Assembly (NCBI RefSeq): GCF_019308355.1
Contig: NZ_JAAGKM010000004.1
Location: 62,001 to 126,000 of the forward strand
Direction of reading: 5' to 3'
Source of the DNA: Empedobacter falsenii
Lineage (GTDB): Bacteria > Bacteroidota > Bacteroidia > Flavobacteriales > Weeksellaceae
Length of the DNA stretch: 64,000 nucleotides
In this document: positions 18,194 through 26,723 of the stretch, piece after piece
Position numbering within the stretch: the first letter of the stretch is position 1
Layout of the letters: every line of letters begins with the position of its first letter
Made by a program: the position numbers and the translations under genes
Notes under the pieces: model-generated
The model's input: the letters and a program-made list of their open reading frames with translations, nothing else
Databases searched by the model: none
What the model was told of the DNA's origin: nothing

Positions 18194-18257
18194 TAAGATT
18201 TAACAATAAGCTAAAACACTTCTCAGAAATAATCTATTCATTTACAAAAATAATAAA

Positions 18258-19658
18258 ATGGATAGACGTAAATTTCTTAGAGGATCGGCATTAATTTCTA
18301 CAGGCTTAATTCTAAATCCTTTCGATTTATTTGCTCAAAATAAAATCAAACCTAATCTTTCTACAAATTCTGCAAAGAATATTATTTTTATGATAAGTGA
18401 TGGAATGAGTTCCGGAACTCTTGCTATGGCTAATTTGTACAACATACAATTGCATGGAAAAAATGGTAATTGGATAAATCTTTATGAAGAAAATAAAGTA
18501 AAAAGAGCTTTAATGGACACCGCTTCTGCAAGTTCTATTGTTACCGATTCAGCTGCTGCAAGTTCAGCTTTTGGAGGTGGAATTCGTGTGAAAAATGGCG
18601 TATTAAATATTAGCACGAATGGAGAACATCATGTTCCGATTTGGCAAAAGTTCAAAAAAGCGGGTAAAAGAACAGGGTGTGTGACTACAGTTACTATTAC
18701 TCATGCCACTCCAGCTGGTTTTTGTATAAATTCTGCAAGTAGAAATGCAGAACCAGAGATAGCTGAAAAATATGCCGAAATTGGCATTGATGTTTTATTA
18801 GGTGGTGGTGATGAGTTTTTTAATTCATCCAAAAGAGAAGACAAGAAAGATTTGTATGCTATTTATAAAAATAAAGGCTATCAAATTGCGAAAACAAAGG
18901 AGGAATTAGGAAAATCTCAAAACAATAAATCTCTATTAGGTATTTTCAATACTGGAGCAATTCCTTACGCAATCGATCATAAAAATCTCTCAAAAAATAA
19001 ATCTATTCCTACACTTGCCGAAATGACTAAGGTTGCGATTGATAATTTGAAAGATCATCAAAATGGTTTTGTATTGCAAGTAGAAGCTGGAAAAGTGGAT
19101 TGGGCGGCACATGCAAATGATGTTGCAGGATTAATAAATGATCAAATTGCATTTGATGAAACAATCAAAACTGTAATGGATTTTGCTGAAAAGGATGGAA
19201 ATACGTTAGTTATCATCACAACTGATCACGGAAATGCAAATCCAGGAACTATTTATGGAGCTGATGTAAACAAAAAATTTGAAAGTATTGTTAATTATAA
19301 ATATACCAACGAACATATTTTGAATGAAATTCACGAAGATTTTAATATACAAGAAATCAAAGATTGGATTGTCGAAACAAATGGTTTTAGTTTAACTGAT
19401 GATGAAGCAAAACATATGTTAGATTTTTACAAAGGTTTGGATAAAGAAGAAGGATTATATAATTTCAAAAAGCTTCCGTTCAAATTTTTCTCTGAAATTC
19501 AGAAAAAACACAACAATGTAGGTTGGATAAGTATGGATCACTCGGGCGATTATGTAGAATTAGCTATGTATGGACCAGGAAGTGATTTGTTGAAGCCATT
19601 TGTAAAAAATACAGATCTTCATCAACTTATGTTACAAGCAACGAACGTAAATGTATAG
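18258..19658 (+). CDS. Alkaline phosphatase, Tat-exported
   Basis: 466-residue metal-dependent phosphomonoesterase of the PhoA superfamily. The N-terminus MDRRKFLRGSALIS is a twin-arginine signal, so it is exported folded. Metal ligand Asp48 lies in MISDGMS and nucleophile Ser98 in IVTDSAAASSAFGGG. Further metal ligands are in TTDHGNANPG and SMDHSGDYVELAMYGPG, the last being the C-terminal His motif. It probably frees phosphate in the periplasm or at the cell surface. It is monocistronic with its own terminator. No Pho-box-like site was recognised. Confidence 0.94.
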   Translation: MDRRKFLRGSALISTGLILNPFDLFAQNKIKPNLSTNSAKNIIFMISDGMSSGTLAMANLYNIQLHGKNGNWINLYEENKVKRALMDTASASSIVTDSAAASSAFGGGIRVKNGVLNISTNGEHHVPIWQKFKKAGKRTGCVTTVTITHATPAGFCINSASRNAEPEIAEKYAEIGIDVLLGGGDEFFNSSKREDKKDLYAIYKNKGYQIAKTKEELGKSQNNKSLLGIFNTGAIPYAIDHKNLSKNKSIPTLAEMTKVAIDNLKDHQNGFVLQVEAGKVDWAAHANDVAGLINDQIAFDETIKTVMDFAEKDGNTLVIITTDHGNANPGTIYGADVNKKFESIVNYKYTNEHILNEIHEDFNIQEIKDWIVETNGFSLTDDEAKHMLDFYKGLDKEEGLYNFKKLPFKFFSEIQKKHNNVGWISMDHSGDYVELAMYGPGSDLLKPFVKNTDLHQLMLQATNVNV

Positions 19659-19664
19659 TAAACA

Positions 19665-19688
19665 AAAACCTCTCAAGTTGAGAGGTTT
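19665..19688. terminator. Terminator after alkaline phosphatase
   Basis: Stem AAAACCTCTC / GAGAGGTTTT with a short loop. It shares its CCTCTCAA core with the terminator at 33248-33275. It may also serve the converging minus-strand run. Confidence 0.85.
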
Positions 19689-19712
19689 TATGTTTTATTC
19701 TTAAACTATATT

Positions 19713-20159
19713 TTACATCGAATGCGCTTTATTTCCTTCGAAATGAATCATCCAAGGTGTTCCAAATTGATCAATAAAAGACGCATAAAGCTCAGCAAAA
19801 AACTGCTCAGCCAAAGGCATTTCTAACGATTTTGCATTTACCGAAAGACGATCATATAATTGATGCGCTTCTGCGGGATTATCAACATCAAGCATAATGT
19901 AATTATTATTTCCAGCTTTGTATTGATGTCCAAATTCTTCAATAATATCAGAACCCATTAACATTGTTGTTTCATTAATAAACAATGCCACATGCGAAAC
20001 TTTATCCTTTGCACTTTCTGGAATCTGAAATTCTGGATTTGGCGGCATATCTCCCATTTTATACATCCCAATATTTTGCGTTTCAAAAACAGTTTCATAA
20101 AACTGAAATGCCTTTTCGCAATCTCCGTTAAAATTTAAGTAAGCGTGTACTTTAGCCAT
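19713..20159 (-). CDS. VOC family protein, PhnB-like
   Basis: 148-residue protein of the vicinal-oxygen-chelate (glyoxalase/bleomycin-resistance) superfamily, PhnB-like branch. It starts VHAYLNFNGDCEKAFQFYETVF, the branch's signature, then MGSDIIEEFG, YIMLDVDNPAEAHQLYDRL and a C-terminal DQFGTPWMIHFE. These proteins form metal-binding beta-alpha-beta-beta-beta dimers; the substrate is unknown. It is the last gene of an eight-gene minus-strand cluster of small enzymes and ligand-binding folds that begins at 23985. Confidence 0.9.
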   Translation of the reverse strand: MAKVHAYLNFNGDCEKAFQFYETVFETQNIGMYKMGDMPPNPEFQIPESAKDKVSHVALFINETTMLMGSDIIEEFGHQYKAGNNNYIMLDVDNPAEAHQLYDRLSVNAKSLEMPLAEQFFAELYASFIDQFGTPWMIHFEGNKAHSM

Positions 20160-20186
20160 AATATTGTGTTTTTTGTGATTATTTTT

Positions 20187-20843
20187 TTAATATAATGATT
20201 GACCATTTTCATCGGTTGTTAAAACCTCGGTCATATAATCTAAAAATGGTTGAAGAACTTGAATTGATTTCGCCACTTTCTGCGGAAAATCTTTTGCTAA
20301 AACTTCTTCATCTGTAAAATTCTTAATAAACAAATATTGCTTTTTACGTAATAATTCAATTCGTTCATGATCTTTAGAGAAACCTTTTGGCGCAGATTTC
20401 ACTTCATCTCCTTGCATTTCTCCAAATTCTTTCTGAATCGTTTTTGATTGCAAAATCTTTGCTAATTCATCCGAAACTTCAATATCTTTTCTGATACGAA
20501 GCAAATCATCGCGCTCTGGTCCCCAAAAACCAACACCTATAAAATTATGATTCGGTTGAATATGGAAATAATACCCACCTCTATTAAGCGGTTTTTTGCG
20601 ACCTGTTTGCGCAGAAAAATGAGTTTTATAAGGAGTTTTATCATGAGAAAAACGAACATCTCTGTAAATTCTATAAATTTTAAGCGGTTCTAATTCTTCC
20701 TTTTTACTTAATTCTTGGTAAATCACATTGAAAATTGAATCTGCTTCAGCTTTCGCTGTATCAAATTCAACTTTATGTTCTGTAAACCATTCGCGGTTAT
20801 TATTTTTTTGTAATTTATTTAAAAATTTATCGATTTGTGACAT
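20187..20843 (-). CDS. DUF2461 domain protein
   Basis: 218-residue protein of the DUF2461 (TIGR02453) family. The hallmarks are LQKNNNREWFTEHKVEFD at the start, IYRDVRFSHDKTPYKTHFSA in the middle and GGYYFHIQPNHNFIGVGFWGP. It is predicted cytoplasmic and its biochemical role is not known. It starts 4 bp after the DUF1801 gene, so it is part of the same transcript. The family often appears with DUF1801 and SRPBCC genes in flavobacteria (general knowledge). Confidence 0.9.
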   Translation of the reverse strand: MSQIDKFLNKLQKNNNREWFTEHKVEFDTAKAEADSIFNVIYQELSKKEELEPLKIYRIYRDVRFSHDKTPYKTHFSAQTGRKKPLNRGGYYFHIQPNHNFIGVGFWGPERDDLLRIRKDIEVSDELAKILQSKTIQKEFGEMQGDEVKSAPKGFSKDHERIELLRKKQYLFIKNFTDEEVLAKDFPQKVAKSIQVLQPFLDYMTEVLTTDENGQSLY

Positions 20844-20846
20844 GAT

Positions 20847-21311
20847 TTATTTTTTTCGATTAAGTAGAACTTTTTCATAATTTTCTATCCATTCTTGTGG
20901 CGTAATTTTTTGCGCTAATTTTCCGATTAATTCGAACGGAATATCCTCCACTTTTTTGAAACGAATACAACTTTTTCCCATATCTAATTTACGTTTTGAG
21001 TATTTTGGATATTCATCAACAAACCAATTCAGCAATTTATTGTCCATATAAATTCCCATGTGATATAACGCAATGAAATTCTTTTGAGAAGCAATATTGA
21101 TAAACGGCAACGGTGATTTCGGATCGCAATGATAACCATTCGGATAAAGTGAAAACGGTACAACAAACCCAAGATGACCATAGCTCAACTGCAACTCGAA
21201 ACCAGTGGGTAATTTATCTGCCAAAATTTTAATTAATTTCTCAACAGCTTCTTTTCTTTCTACTGGAATTGACGTTAAATATTCTTCTAAATTTGCGACT
21301 TCATATTGCAT
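20847..21311 (-). CDS. DUF1801 domain protein
   Basis: 154-residue DUF1801 (YdhG-like) protein. It shows EYLTSIPVERKEAVEKLIKIL at the start, then LSYGHLGFVVPFSLYP, FIALYHMGIYM and the DMGKSCIRFKK motif. These small alpha/beta folds resemble the domain in the neighbouring gene, and their ligand is unknown. Its start codon overlaps the stop region of that gene by one base at 21311, which indicates translational coupling. Confidence 0.9.
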   Translation of the reverse strand: MQYEVANLEEYLTSIPVERKEAVEKLIKILADKLPTGFELQLSYGHLGFVVPFSLYPNGYHCDPKSPLPFINIASQKNFIALYHMGIYMDNKLLNWFVDEYPKYSKRKLDMGKSCIRFKKVEDIPFELIGKLAQKITPQEWIENYEKVLLNRKK

Positions 21312-22243
21312 TATTTTCGATATTTATCATTCAAACCTTTTCCTTCTAAAATCATAGGTTTTATTTTTTCGATGCGAGAAATTTTCGTTTTCTCTTGTTT
21401 TGCTTCATCAATATATTCGATGTATTCTTTTTGTCTTCCTGAAGTTAAAGCTTTAAATGAAGTAAATAATTTATTGTTTTGATTTAGAGTTTCTTTCAAA
21501 ATCCCATCAACTTCTTTTGGTACAGATTTTTGAGGTTTTATTTCCTTTCCGTCTTTCACCAATTGAATCGCTTCTAAGACATATTCTCTTACTTTTTCGA
21601 CATCAATTTCATCGGCAGAATTAAATCTCCATTGACGCAAAGCTTTCGTTTTTTCTTCATTCGCATTCACCAAAACTTTATATTGATCTTTCAAGAAAAC
21701 GCCATTGTGAAACCACAACGCAAAATGATTTTTGAAACCACTAAATGCCAACACATTTTTCTTGTTAAACGTATAAATATCTCCACCCCATTTAAACTCT
21801 TTTACAAGTTCCGTTTCATTTACAACTTGTTGAATTTTCTCATTCGCTTCTGCCCAATTACCATTGTATTTCGTCCATTCTTCAGCTTTCTGATCTTTCA
21901 TCAAACTAACTTTATACAACACAATTTCTCTCAATAATTTCTTCGGTAAAACTTTATCCAAAGGAAGTTGTATTGTACCTTTTGATGTTTTATAATCGGT
22001 TAAATCATTTTTAAAATGTTCGATTGTTTCTGCTCCAGGATAAATCCCTACATGATTTTTGAACATCGCAAAATGAATCACATTTCCATTCAAACGAAAT
22101 GTTGGCATTTTATAATTAATCGTTTCCATTGCTCTTGGTACAGCTTCATGAATAATTTTTCTTACGTTTTCTAAAATCTCCTGTTTAGCTTGATCAAACC
22201 CAAGAATATATTCATCAATAGTTGTGAAATTATCTGTCATCAT
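21311..22243 (-). CDS. DUF1801-YdeI fusion protein
   Basis: 310 residues when started at the first of two adjacent ATGs (22243), 2 bp past the stop of the upstream SRPBCC gene; a longer in-frame start inside that gene is unlikely. The N-terminal half is DUF1801 (IDEYILGFDQAKQEIL, INYKMPTFRLNGNVIHFAMF, HVGIYPGAETIEHF). The middle shows a second related copy (FKWGGDIYTFNKKNVLAFSGFKNHFALWFHNG). The C-terminal 80 residues (KETLNQNNKLFTSFKALTSG-type, EYIEYIDEAKQEKTKISRIEKI) match the YdeI/OmpD-associated domain. So the protein has two small ligand-binding-like domains plus YdeI. Function unknown. Confidence 0.85.
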   Translation of the reverse strand: MMTDNFTTIDEYILGFDQAKQEILENVRKIIHEAVPRAMETINYKMPTFRLNGNVIHFAMFKNHVGIYPGAETIEHFKNDLTDYKTSKGTIQLPLDKVLPKKLLREIVLYKVSLMKDQKAEEWTKYNGNWAEANEKIQQVVNETELVKEFKWGGDIYTFNKKNVLAFSGFKNHFALWFHNGVFLKDQYKVLVNANEEKTKALRQWRFNSADEIDVEKVREYVLEAIQLVKDGKEIKPQKSVPKEVDGILKETLNQNNKLFTSFKALTSGRQKEYIEYIDEAKQEKTKISRIEKIKPMILEGKGLNDKYRK

Positions 22244-22245
22244 AA

Positions 22246-22701
22246 TTAATCTTCGCAAATCTCTTTCAGTTTGCGCAGTGCATTTATCCACATTTCTCTG
22301 ACTTGAGTTTCTGGAAAAACCTGATCATCTATCTCCACCGAACAGGTTAATCGTGTGTGACCTTCTACATCTTCCATTTTATAGGTTTCTTCTGTATTTT
22401 TCCACGCATCAATTTCTGGTCCATCAAAAATTTCTTGACCTTCTTCATTCAGCTTTCCTATATGACGCATTTTGATTGATTTTCCAATAATATTTTCATC
22501 TATTGTAGCAATCATCGCTGCCGAACCTTTCTCGGTATCATAAGTGAAATAAACATGAGAACCTTCGGACCAATCTCCTTTAAAATCTGAAGTTTCACTA
22601 AACGATTTCGTCCAAATTTTATACGAATCTGGCGCAATCATTACTTTATGCACATGTTTAGGCTGCGCATAAATTACTTCTGTAAACGATACTTTTTTCA
22701 T
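22246..22701 (-). CDS. SRPBCC domain protein, first of three in the cluster
   Basis: 151-residue START/Bet v 1-like (SRPBCC, AHSA1-type) protein. The opening KVSFTEVIYAQPKHVHKVMIAPDSYKIWTK-type strand and helix, the EGSHVYFTYD strand and the C-terminal helix VREMWINALRKLKEI define the fold. Such proteins hold a hydrophobic ligand in a deep cavity; the ligand is unknown. The gene sits 3 bp from the VOC gene before it and 2 bp from the DUF1801-YdeI gene after it. Confidence 0.88.
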   Translation of the reverse strand: MKKVSFTEVIYAQPKHVHKVMIAPDSYKIWTKSFSETSDFKGDWSEGSHVYFTYDTEKGSAAMIATIDENIIGKSIKMRHIGKLNEEGQEIFDGPEIDAWKNTEETYKMEDVEGHTRLTCSVEIDDQVFPETQVREMWINALRKLKEICED

Positions 22702-22704
22702 ATT

Positions 22705-23097
22705 TTAAGCATTTGCTAATCCAAAAACAGCTCCAGCAGGATCTTCTACAATTGCAAATTGAAGATTTCCTTCTTTATTTTTAATCTCATGAATAGATTT
22801 CCCTCCCATTTCCAACGCTTTTTGTAAACTTTCCGCAACATTTTCTACACTAATGTACATAATCCATTGAGAAGGAATTCCTTTATTCATACCACGTTTC
22901 GTACAAACTCCACCAGCCGCATTTTCTGGAGAAGACATCATTGCATAATCATTGTATTCTTCTTCGCCATCTTTCATCGCAACATTTTTGACTTCCCAAC
23001 CAATCACTTCTTTGTAAAAATCTTTTAATTCAGTCGAATTTTCAACAGTTAAATCAGCCCAAACCATTTGACCAATTTTCGATTTATTTTCTTCCAT
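22705..23097 (-). CDS. VOC family protein
   Basis: 130-residue vicinal-oxygen-chelate protein. It opens IGQMVWADLTVENSTELKDFYKEVIGW, the usual glyoxalase-like start, and ends FAIVEDPAGAVFGLA, with YISVENVAESLQKALEMGG between. It resembles the group annotated as VOC family protein/glyoxalase. The substrate is unknown. It lies between two SRPBCC genes in the minus-strand cluster. Confidence 0.92.
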   Translation of the reverse strand: MEENKSKIGQMVWADLTVENSTELKDFYKEVIGWEVKNVAMKDGEEEYNDYAMMSSPENAAGGVCTKRGMNKGIPSQWIMYISVENVAESLQKALEMGGKSIHEIKNKEGNLQFAIVEDPAGAVFGLANA

Positions 23098-23109
23098 CTT
23101 CTACTATTT

Positions 23110-23517
23110 TTATCGATTTGATTCAACATAATTTTTGAAACTATTCAAAATAGCTTGCCAACCTTGTTGTTGCATTTCAGTAGGATTTTGACTTTCTGGT
23201 TCAAATTTTTCTGTGATTTTGGTTAAATTATTTTCTTCATGAAAATTAATTTCAACCTTACGACCATCTGCGATGTAATAACGAATAAATTTATTTGGAA
23301 TGATTTCATCATATTTAGCTTCAAATTCGAATTGAAAACTGCCATCTTTCGCAGCCATCGTATTCTTTAATTTTCCACCAACTTGCAAATCATTTTCTGC
23401 TTTCGGACAATGCCAATCATCAGAAGCTTGATTCCATTTTACAATATCTTCAGGAGAATTAAAAGCTTTCCAAACTTGATCTATTGGAGCATTTATTATT
23501 GTTTCGATTGTGATCAT
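23110..23517 (-). CDS. SRPBCC domain protein (AHSA1-like)
   Basis: 135-residue SRPBCC protein: ITIETIINAPIDQVWKAFNS at the N-terminus, a tryptophan-rich turn (DIVKWNQASDDWHCP) and the C-terminal helix QQGWQAILNSFKNYVES. This is the activator-of-HSP90-ATPase-1-like branch seen in bacterial polyketide-cyclase or ligand-binding proteins. Ligand unknown. It is followed 12 bp later by the VOC gene. Confidence 0.92.
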   Translation of the reverse strand: MITIETIINAPIDQVWKAFNSPEDIVKWNQASDDWHCPKAENDLQVGGKLKNTMAAKDGSFQFEFEAKYDEIIPNKFIRYYIADGRKVEINFHEENNLTKITEKFEPESQNPTEMQQQGWQAILNSFKNYVESNR

Positions 23518-23538
23518 ACGTATGTCTTTTGTTCATTT

Positions 23539-23985
23539 TTAAGGTTTCATAAAATCAAAAGCACCTTTGCGCAAATTAATTCCATATTCGAGATAAGCTT
23601 TCAAACAAGCCAAGAAATTAGCCCAACCTTCTGTTTGTCCCATCAATTGCTTAATTCCAGCTTCATCATCATTCATTTCATGTTCAATGACTTTGACAAT
23701 TGTCGAATCATTTTCTCCTTTTTCAAGAAAAATTTCCACCAACATATCATCAACACCGCCACTCCAATCAAACGAAATGTATTCATCTTGTTTTAAATCG
23801 CCTCCCATTACAGGAAAAATATCATCAAACTCAGGGAATTTCCATTCAACAATTTTTCCAGTTTCGATAGCACCCGTAGAAGAAGCGATAAAATATTGAT
23901 TCATCTTATTTGGATTAACAATCGCATCAAAAACTTCATTTTTAGGTTTCTGAATTTGAATTGTTGCTTTTGCAGTTAACTTCAT
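23539..23985 (-). CDS. SRPBCC domain protein (AHSA1-like), first gene of the cluster
   Basis: 148-residue SRPBCC protein: LTAKATIQIQKPKNEVFDAIVNPNKMNQYFIASSTG-type opening, YISFDWSGGVDDMLVEIFLE in the middle and the helix GQTEGWANFLACLKAYLEYG at the end. It opens a run of eight minus-strand genes with gaps of at most about 30 bp, so the promoter should lie in the 173-bp gap before the divergent CocE gene. I did not find a perfect -7 box there. Confidence 0.9.
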   Translation of the reverse strand: MKLTAKATIQIQKPKNEVFDAIVNPNKMNQYFIASSTGAIETGKIVEWKFPEFDDIFPVMGGDLKQDEYISFDWSGGVDDMLVEIFLEKGENDSTIVKVIEHEMNDDEAGIKQLMGQTEGWANFLACLKAYLEYGINLRKGAFDFMKP

Positions 23986-24158
23986 TTCAATTGATTTTGG
24001 CTAACTAATTTAGTCAAAAAAAGTGTTCGAATTTTCAAATTCATAAAAAATAATTAAAACTTTATCGATATTGAAATCATTTGTAGAAAATAATTCGATT
24101 TATAAGTGTAAAATTTAAAAGTTTTTTACATTTATAGTATTGTAAAATTGATAAACAC

Positions 24159-26009
24159 GTGAAAAAATTTACTCAAAAAGCAACTCTACTTAGTCTTATT
24201 TTGATGAGTGGAATTAGCTATGCGCAAGTTGCAAAAGCAGATTCTGCCTATGTTAGAGAGCATTATGAAAAGACCGAACAATTGATTCCGATGCGAGATG
24301 GAACGAAATTGTTCACGGCTATTTATACGCCAAAAGATCAAACCAAAAAATATCCTGTTTTACTTAATCGAACACCTTATACCGTAGCGCCTTATGGAGC
24401 AAATGAGTATAAAAAATCGCTTGGAAATTTCCCTGCAGAAATGCGCGAAGGTTTTATTTTCGTGTACCAAGATGTGAGAGGAAAATGGATGAGCGAGGGT
24501 GAATTTGAAGATGTACGACCTGTTAATAAAACGAAAAATAAAAAAGCGATTGACGAAAGTACAGATACGTACGACACATTGGAATGGTTGGCAAAAAACA
24601 TGAAAAATTACAACCAAAAAGCTGGAATCTATGGAATTTCTTATCCTGGTTTTTATTCAACAATGAGTTTAGTTAATTCGCATCCAACCTTGAAAGCTGT
24701 TTCGCCACAAGCACCAGTTACGAATTGGTTTTTAGGCGACGATTTTCATCACAATGGTGTATTATTTCTGAATGATTCTTTCAAATTTATGTCGTCATTT
24801 GGTGTAAAACGTCCGCAACCAATTACGCCAGATAAAGGTCCAAAATCATTAGAATATCCAATCAAAGATAATTACCGTTTTTATTTAGAAGGTGGATCTG
24901 TAAAGGAATTGAAGGATAAATATTTTCAAGATAATATCAAATTCTACAATGATTTGTTTGCACATCCTGATTATGATCAATTTTGGCAAGATAGAAATCC
25001 TTTGCCACATCTTACCAATGTGAAACCTGCTGTGATGACGGTTGGTGGTTTCTTTGACGCAGAGGATGTTTATGGTGCTTTTGAAACTTATAAAGCAATT
25101 GAAAAGCAAAATCCGAATGCGACAAATATTTTGGTCGCTGGACCATGGTTTCATGGTGGTTGGGTTCGCTCTAAAGCCGATACGTTTGGCGATATGCAGT
25201 TTGGAACGCCAACAGGTGAATATTATCAGCAACAAATTGAATTACCTTTTTTCAATTATTATTTAAAAGATAAAGGAAATTTCAAACCGACAGAAGCGCA
25301 AATCTTTATCACAGGTTCTAACGAATGGAAACAGTTTGATACTTGGCCACCAAAGAATGTGACAACTCAGAAAATGTATTTGCAAGCCAACGGAAAAATA
25401 TCTTTTCAACAGACTAATAATACAAGTTTTGATGAATATGTAGCAGATCCAAATAATCCTGTTCCATATCAAGGTGGTGTTTTAGAAAGTCGTCCACGAG
25501 AATATATGGTCGATGATCAACGATTTGCGTCAACTCGTCCTGATGTTATGGTTTATCAAACCGATATTTTAACGGAAGATATGACAATCACAGGTCCAAT
25601 TATAAATCATTTATTTGTTTCATCAACAGGAACAGATGCTGATTATGTAGTAAAATTGATTGATGTTTTTCCTGAAGATACACCAAAATATAATGGGAAA
25701 TTGATGGCTGGATATCAAAATTTGATTCGTGCCGAAATTATGCGAGGAAAATACCGCAATAGTTTTGAAAAACCCGAAGCAATGGTTCCTAATCTGAAAA
25801 CAAATGTAACGTATTCTATGCCAGATGTTGGACATACTTTCAAGAAAGGACATCGTATTATGATTCAAGTTCAAAATACATGGTTTCCTTTAGCAGACCG
25901 CAATCCGCAACAATTTATGAATGTTTATGAAGCAACCGCGAAAGATTTCTTGAAACAAACACAACGAATTTATCACGATTCTTACATCGAAATTCCAGTT
26001 TTGAAATAA
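24159..26009 (+). CDS. Secreted CocE/NonD family hydrolase
   Basis: 616-residue X-Pro dipeptidyl-peptidase-like serine hydrolase (cocaine esterase / glutaryl-7-ACA acylase group). GTG start followed by a Sec signal peptide (KKFTQKATLLSLILMSGISYAQ). The catalytic triad is likely Ser161 (GISYPG), Asp300 or Asp303 (GGFFDAEDVYG) and His332 (GPWFHGGW). The last 230 residues form the typical jelly-roll domain. It should act in the periplasm or outside on ester or amide bonds of unknown substrates. It is monocistronic with a following terminator. Confidence 0.93.
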   Translation: MKKFTQKATLLSLILMSGISYAQVAKADSAYVREHYEKTEQLIPMRDGTKLFTAIYTPKDQTKKYPVLLNRTPYTVAPYGANEYKKSLGNFPAEMREGFIFVYQDVRGKWMSEGEFEDVRPVNKTKNKKAIDESTDTYDTLEWLAKNMKNYNQKAGIYGISYPGFYSTMSLVNSHPTLKAVSPQAPVTNWFLGDDFHHNGVLFLNDSFKFMSSFGVKRPQPITPDKGPKSLEYPIKDNYRFYLEGGSVKELKDKYFQDNIKFYNDLFAHPDYDQFWQDRNPLPHLTNVKPAVMTVGGFFDAEDVYGAFETYKAIEKQNPNATNILVAGPWFHGGWVRSKADTFGDMQFGTPTGEYYQQQIELPFFNYYLKDKGNFKPTEAQIFITGSNEWKQFDTWPPKNVTTQKMYLQANGKISFQQTNNTSFDEYVADPNNPVPYQGGVLESRPREYMVDDQRFASTRPDVMVYQTDILTEDMTITGPIINHLFVSSTGTDADYVVKLIDVFPEDTPKYNGKLMAGYQNLIRAEIMRGKYRNSFEKPEAMVPNLKTNVTYSMPDVGHTFKKGHRIMIQVQNTWFPLADRNPQQFMNVYEATAKDFLKQTQRIYHDSYIEIPVLK

Positions 26010-26012
26010 CAA

Positions 26013-26041
26013 AAAATCCAACAAGTAATTTGTTGGATTTT
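26013..26041. terminator. Bidirectional terminator between CocE and OsmC genes
   Basis: Perfect 12-bp stem AAAATCCAACAA / TTGTTGGATTTT with a 5-nt loop between two converging genes. Confidence 0.88.
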
Positions 26042-26060
26042 CTATTTTGATTCTATCAAT

Positions 26061-26477
26061 TTATTCAACTAAAACTGCAGAAATCAACACTTTTTCGAAA
26101 CTAAATGAAACACTAATCGGACAGGTTTCTTCTGCCTCTTTTGCTATTTTCTGAAATTCTTCATCTGTAATCGAAGGAATACTTGCTGTTAAACTTAATT
26201 CTGATCGAACAACTTTTCCTCCTTCAAAAACAATTTTACAATCGGTTTCTAATTTTTCTGCTGTATAACCTGCGTCTCCAAGTAATGCAGAAGTTTTCAT
26301 TGTAAAACAACCTGCATGAGCCGCTGCCAGAAGTTCTTCTGGGTTTGTTCCTACTCCTTCTTCAAATCGACTTTTGAACGAATATTGCGTATTATCTAAT
26401 ACTGTACTTTGTGTGGTTAATGTTCCTGATCCTTCTGTAACCGAACCATTCCAAACTGCTTTTGCACTTCTTTTCAT
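26061..26477 (-). CDS. OsmC family peroxiredoxin
   Basis: 138-residue OsmC protein, which reduces organic hydroperoxides. The two catalytic Cys are present: Cys57 in AHAGCFTM and Cys119 in ETCPIS. It starts KRSAKAVWNGSVTEGSGTL, the OsmC-subfamily opening, rather than that of Ohr. It is cytoplasmic and acts in peroxide or osmotic stress. It is monocistronic on the minus strand. Confidence 0.95.
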   Translation of the reverse strand: MKRSAKAVWNGSVTEGSGTLTTQSTVLDNTQYSFKSRFEEGVGTNPEELLAAAHAGCFTMKTSALLGDAGYTAEKLETDCKIVFEGGKVVRSELSLTASIPSITDEEFQKIAKEAEETCPISVSFSFEKVLISAVLVE

Positions 26478-26570
26478 TTTGAATATTTTTTAGATTGAAT
26501 TTTATTAAAGTTAAAGATTATGAAATCATAAGAAGAATTAATTCTCAACTTTAAGAATAATTTTAACGAA

Positions 26571-26601
26571 AAAAGTTCAGATAAAAAATATCTGAACTTT
26601 T
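26571..26601 (-). terminator. Terminator after the BNR propeller gene
   Basis: Perfect 13-bp stem AAAAGTTCAGATA / TATCTGAACTTTT with a 5-nt loop, followed by T on the minus strand. It lies 120 bp past the stop of the BNR gene. Confidence 0.85.
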
Positions 26602-26723
26602 ACTAAAAAAACTACTAACCACCCTTTACTATGAATTGTATTAGGTTATTCAAATTTACTAAGAAACTAATATTTATAAAATTGAAAATCAATTTCTAAT
26701 CTAATTTTAATTTTAGAAAATCT

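Noticed and set aside
22244-22291. Upstream in-frame start for the DUF1801-YdeI gene
   Set aside because: It would overlap the SRPBCC gene by 46 bases; the two ATGs at 22243 and 22240 fit the operon spacing.
23383-23796. 137-codon plus-strand frame over two SRPBCC genes
   Set aside because: Antisense shadow, with Phe/Ile/Cys-rich translation and no domain.
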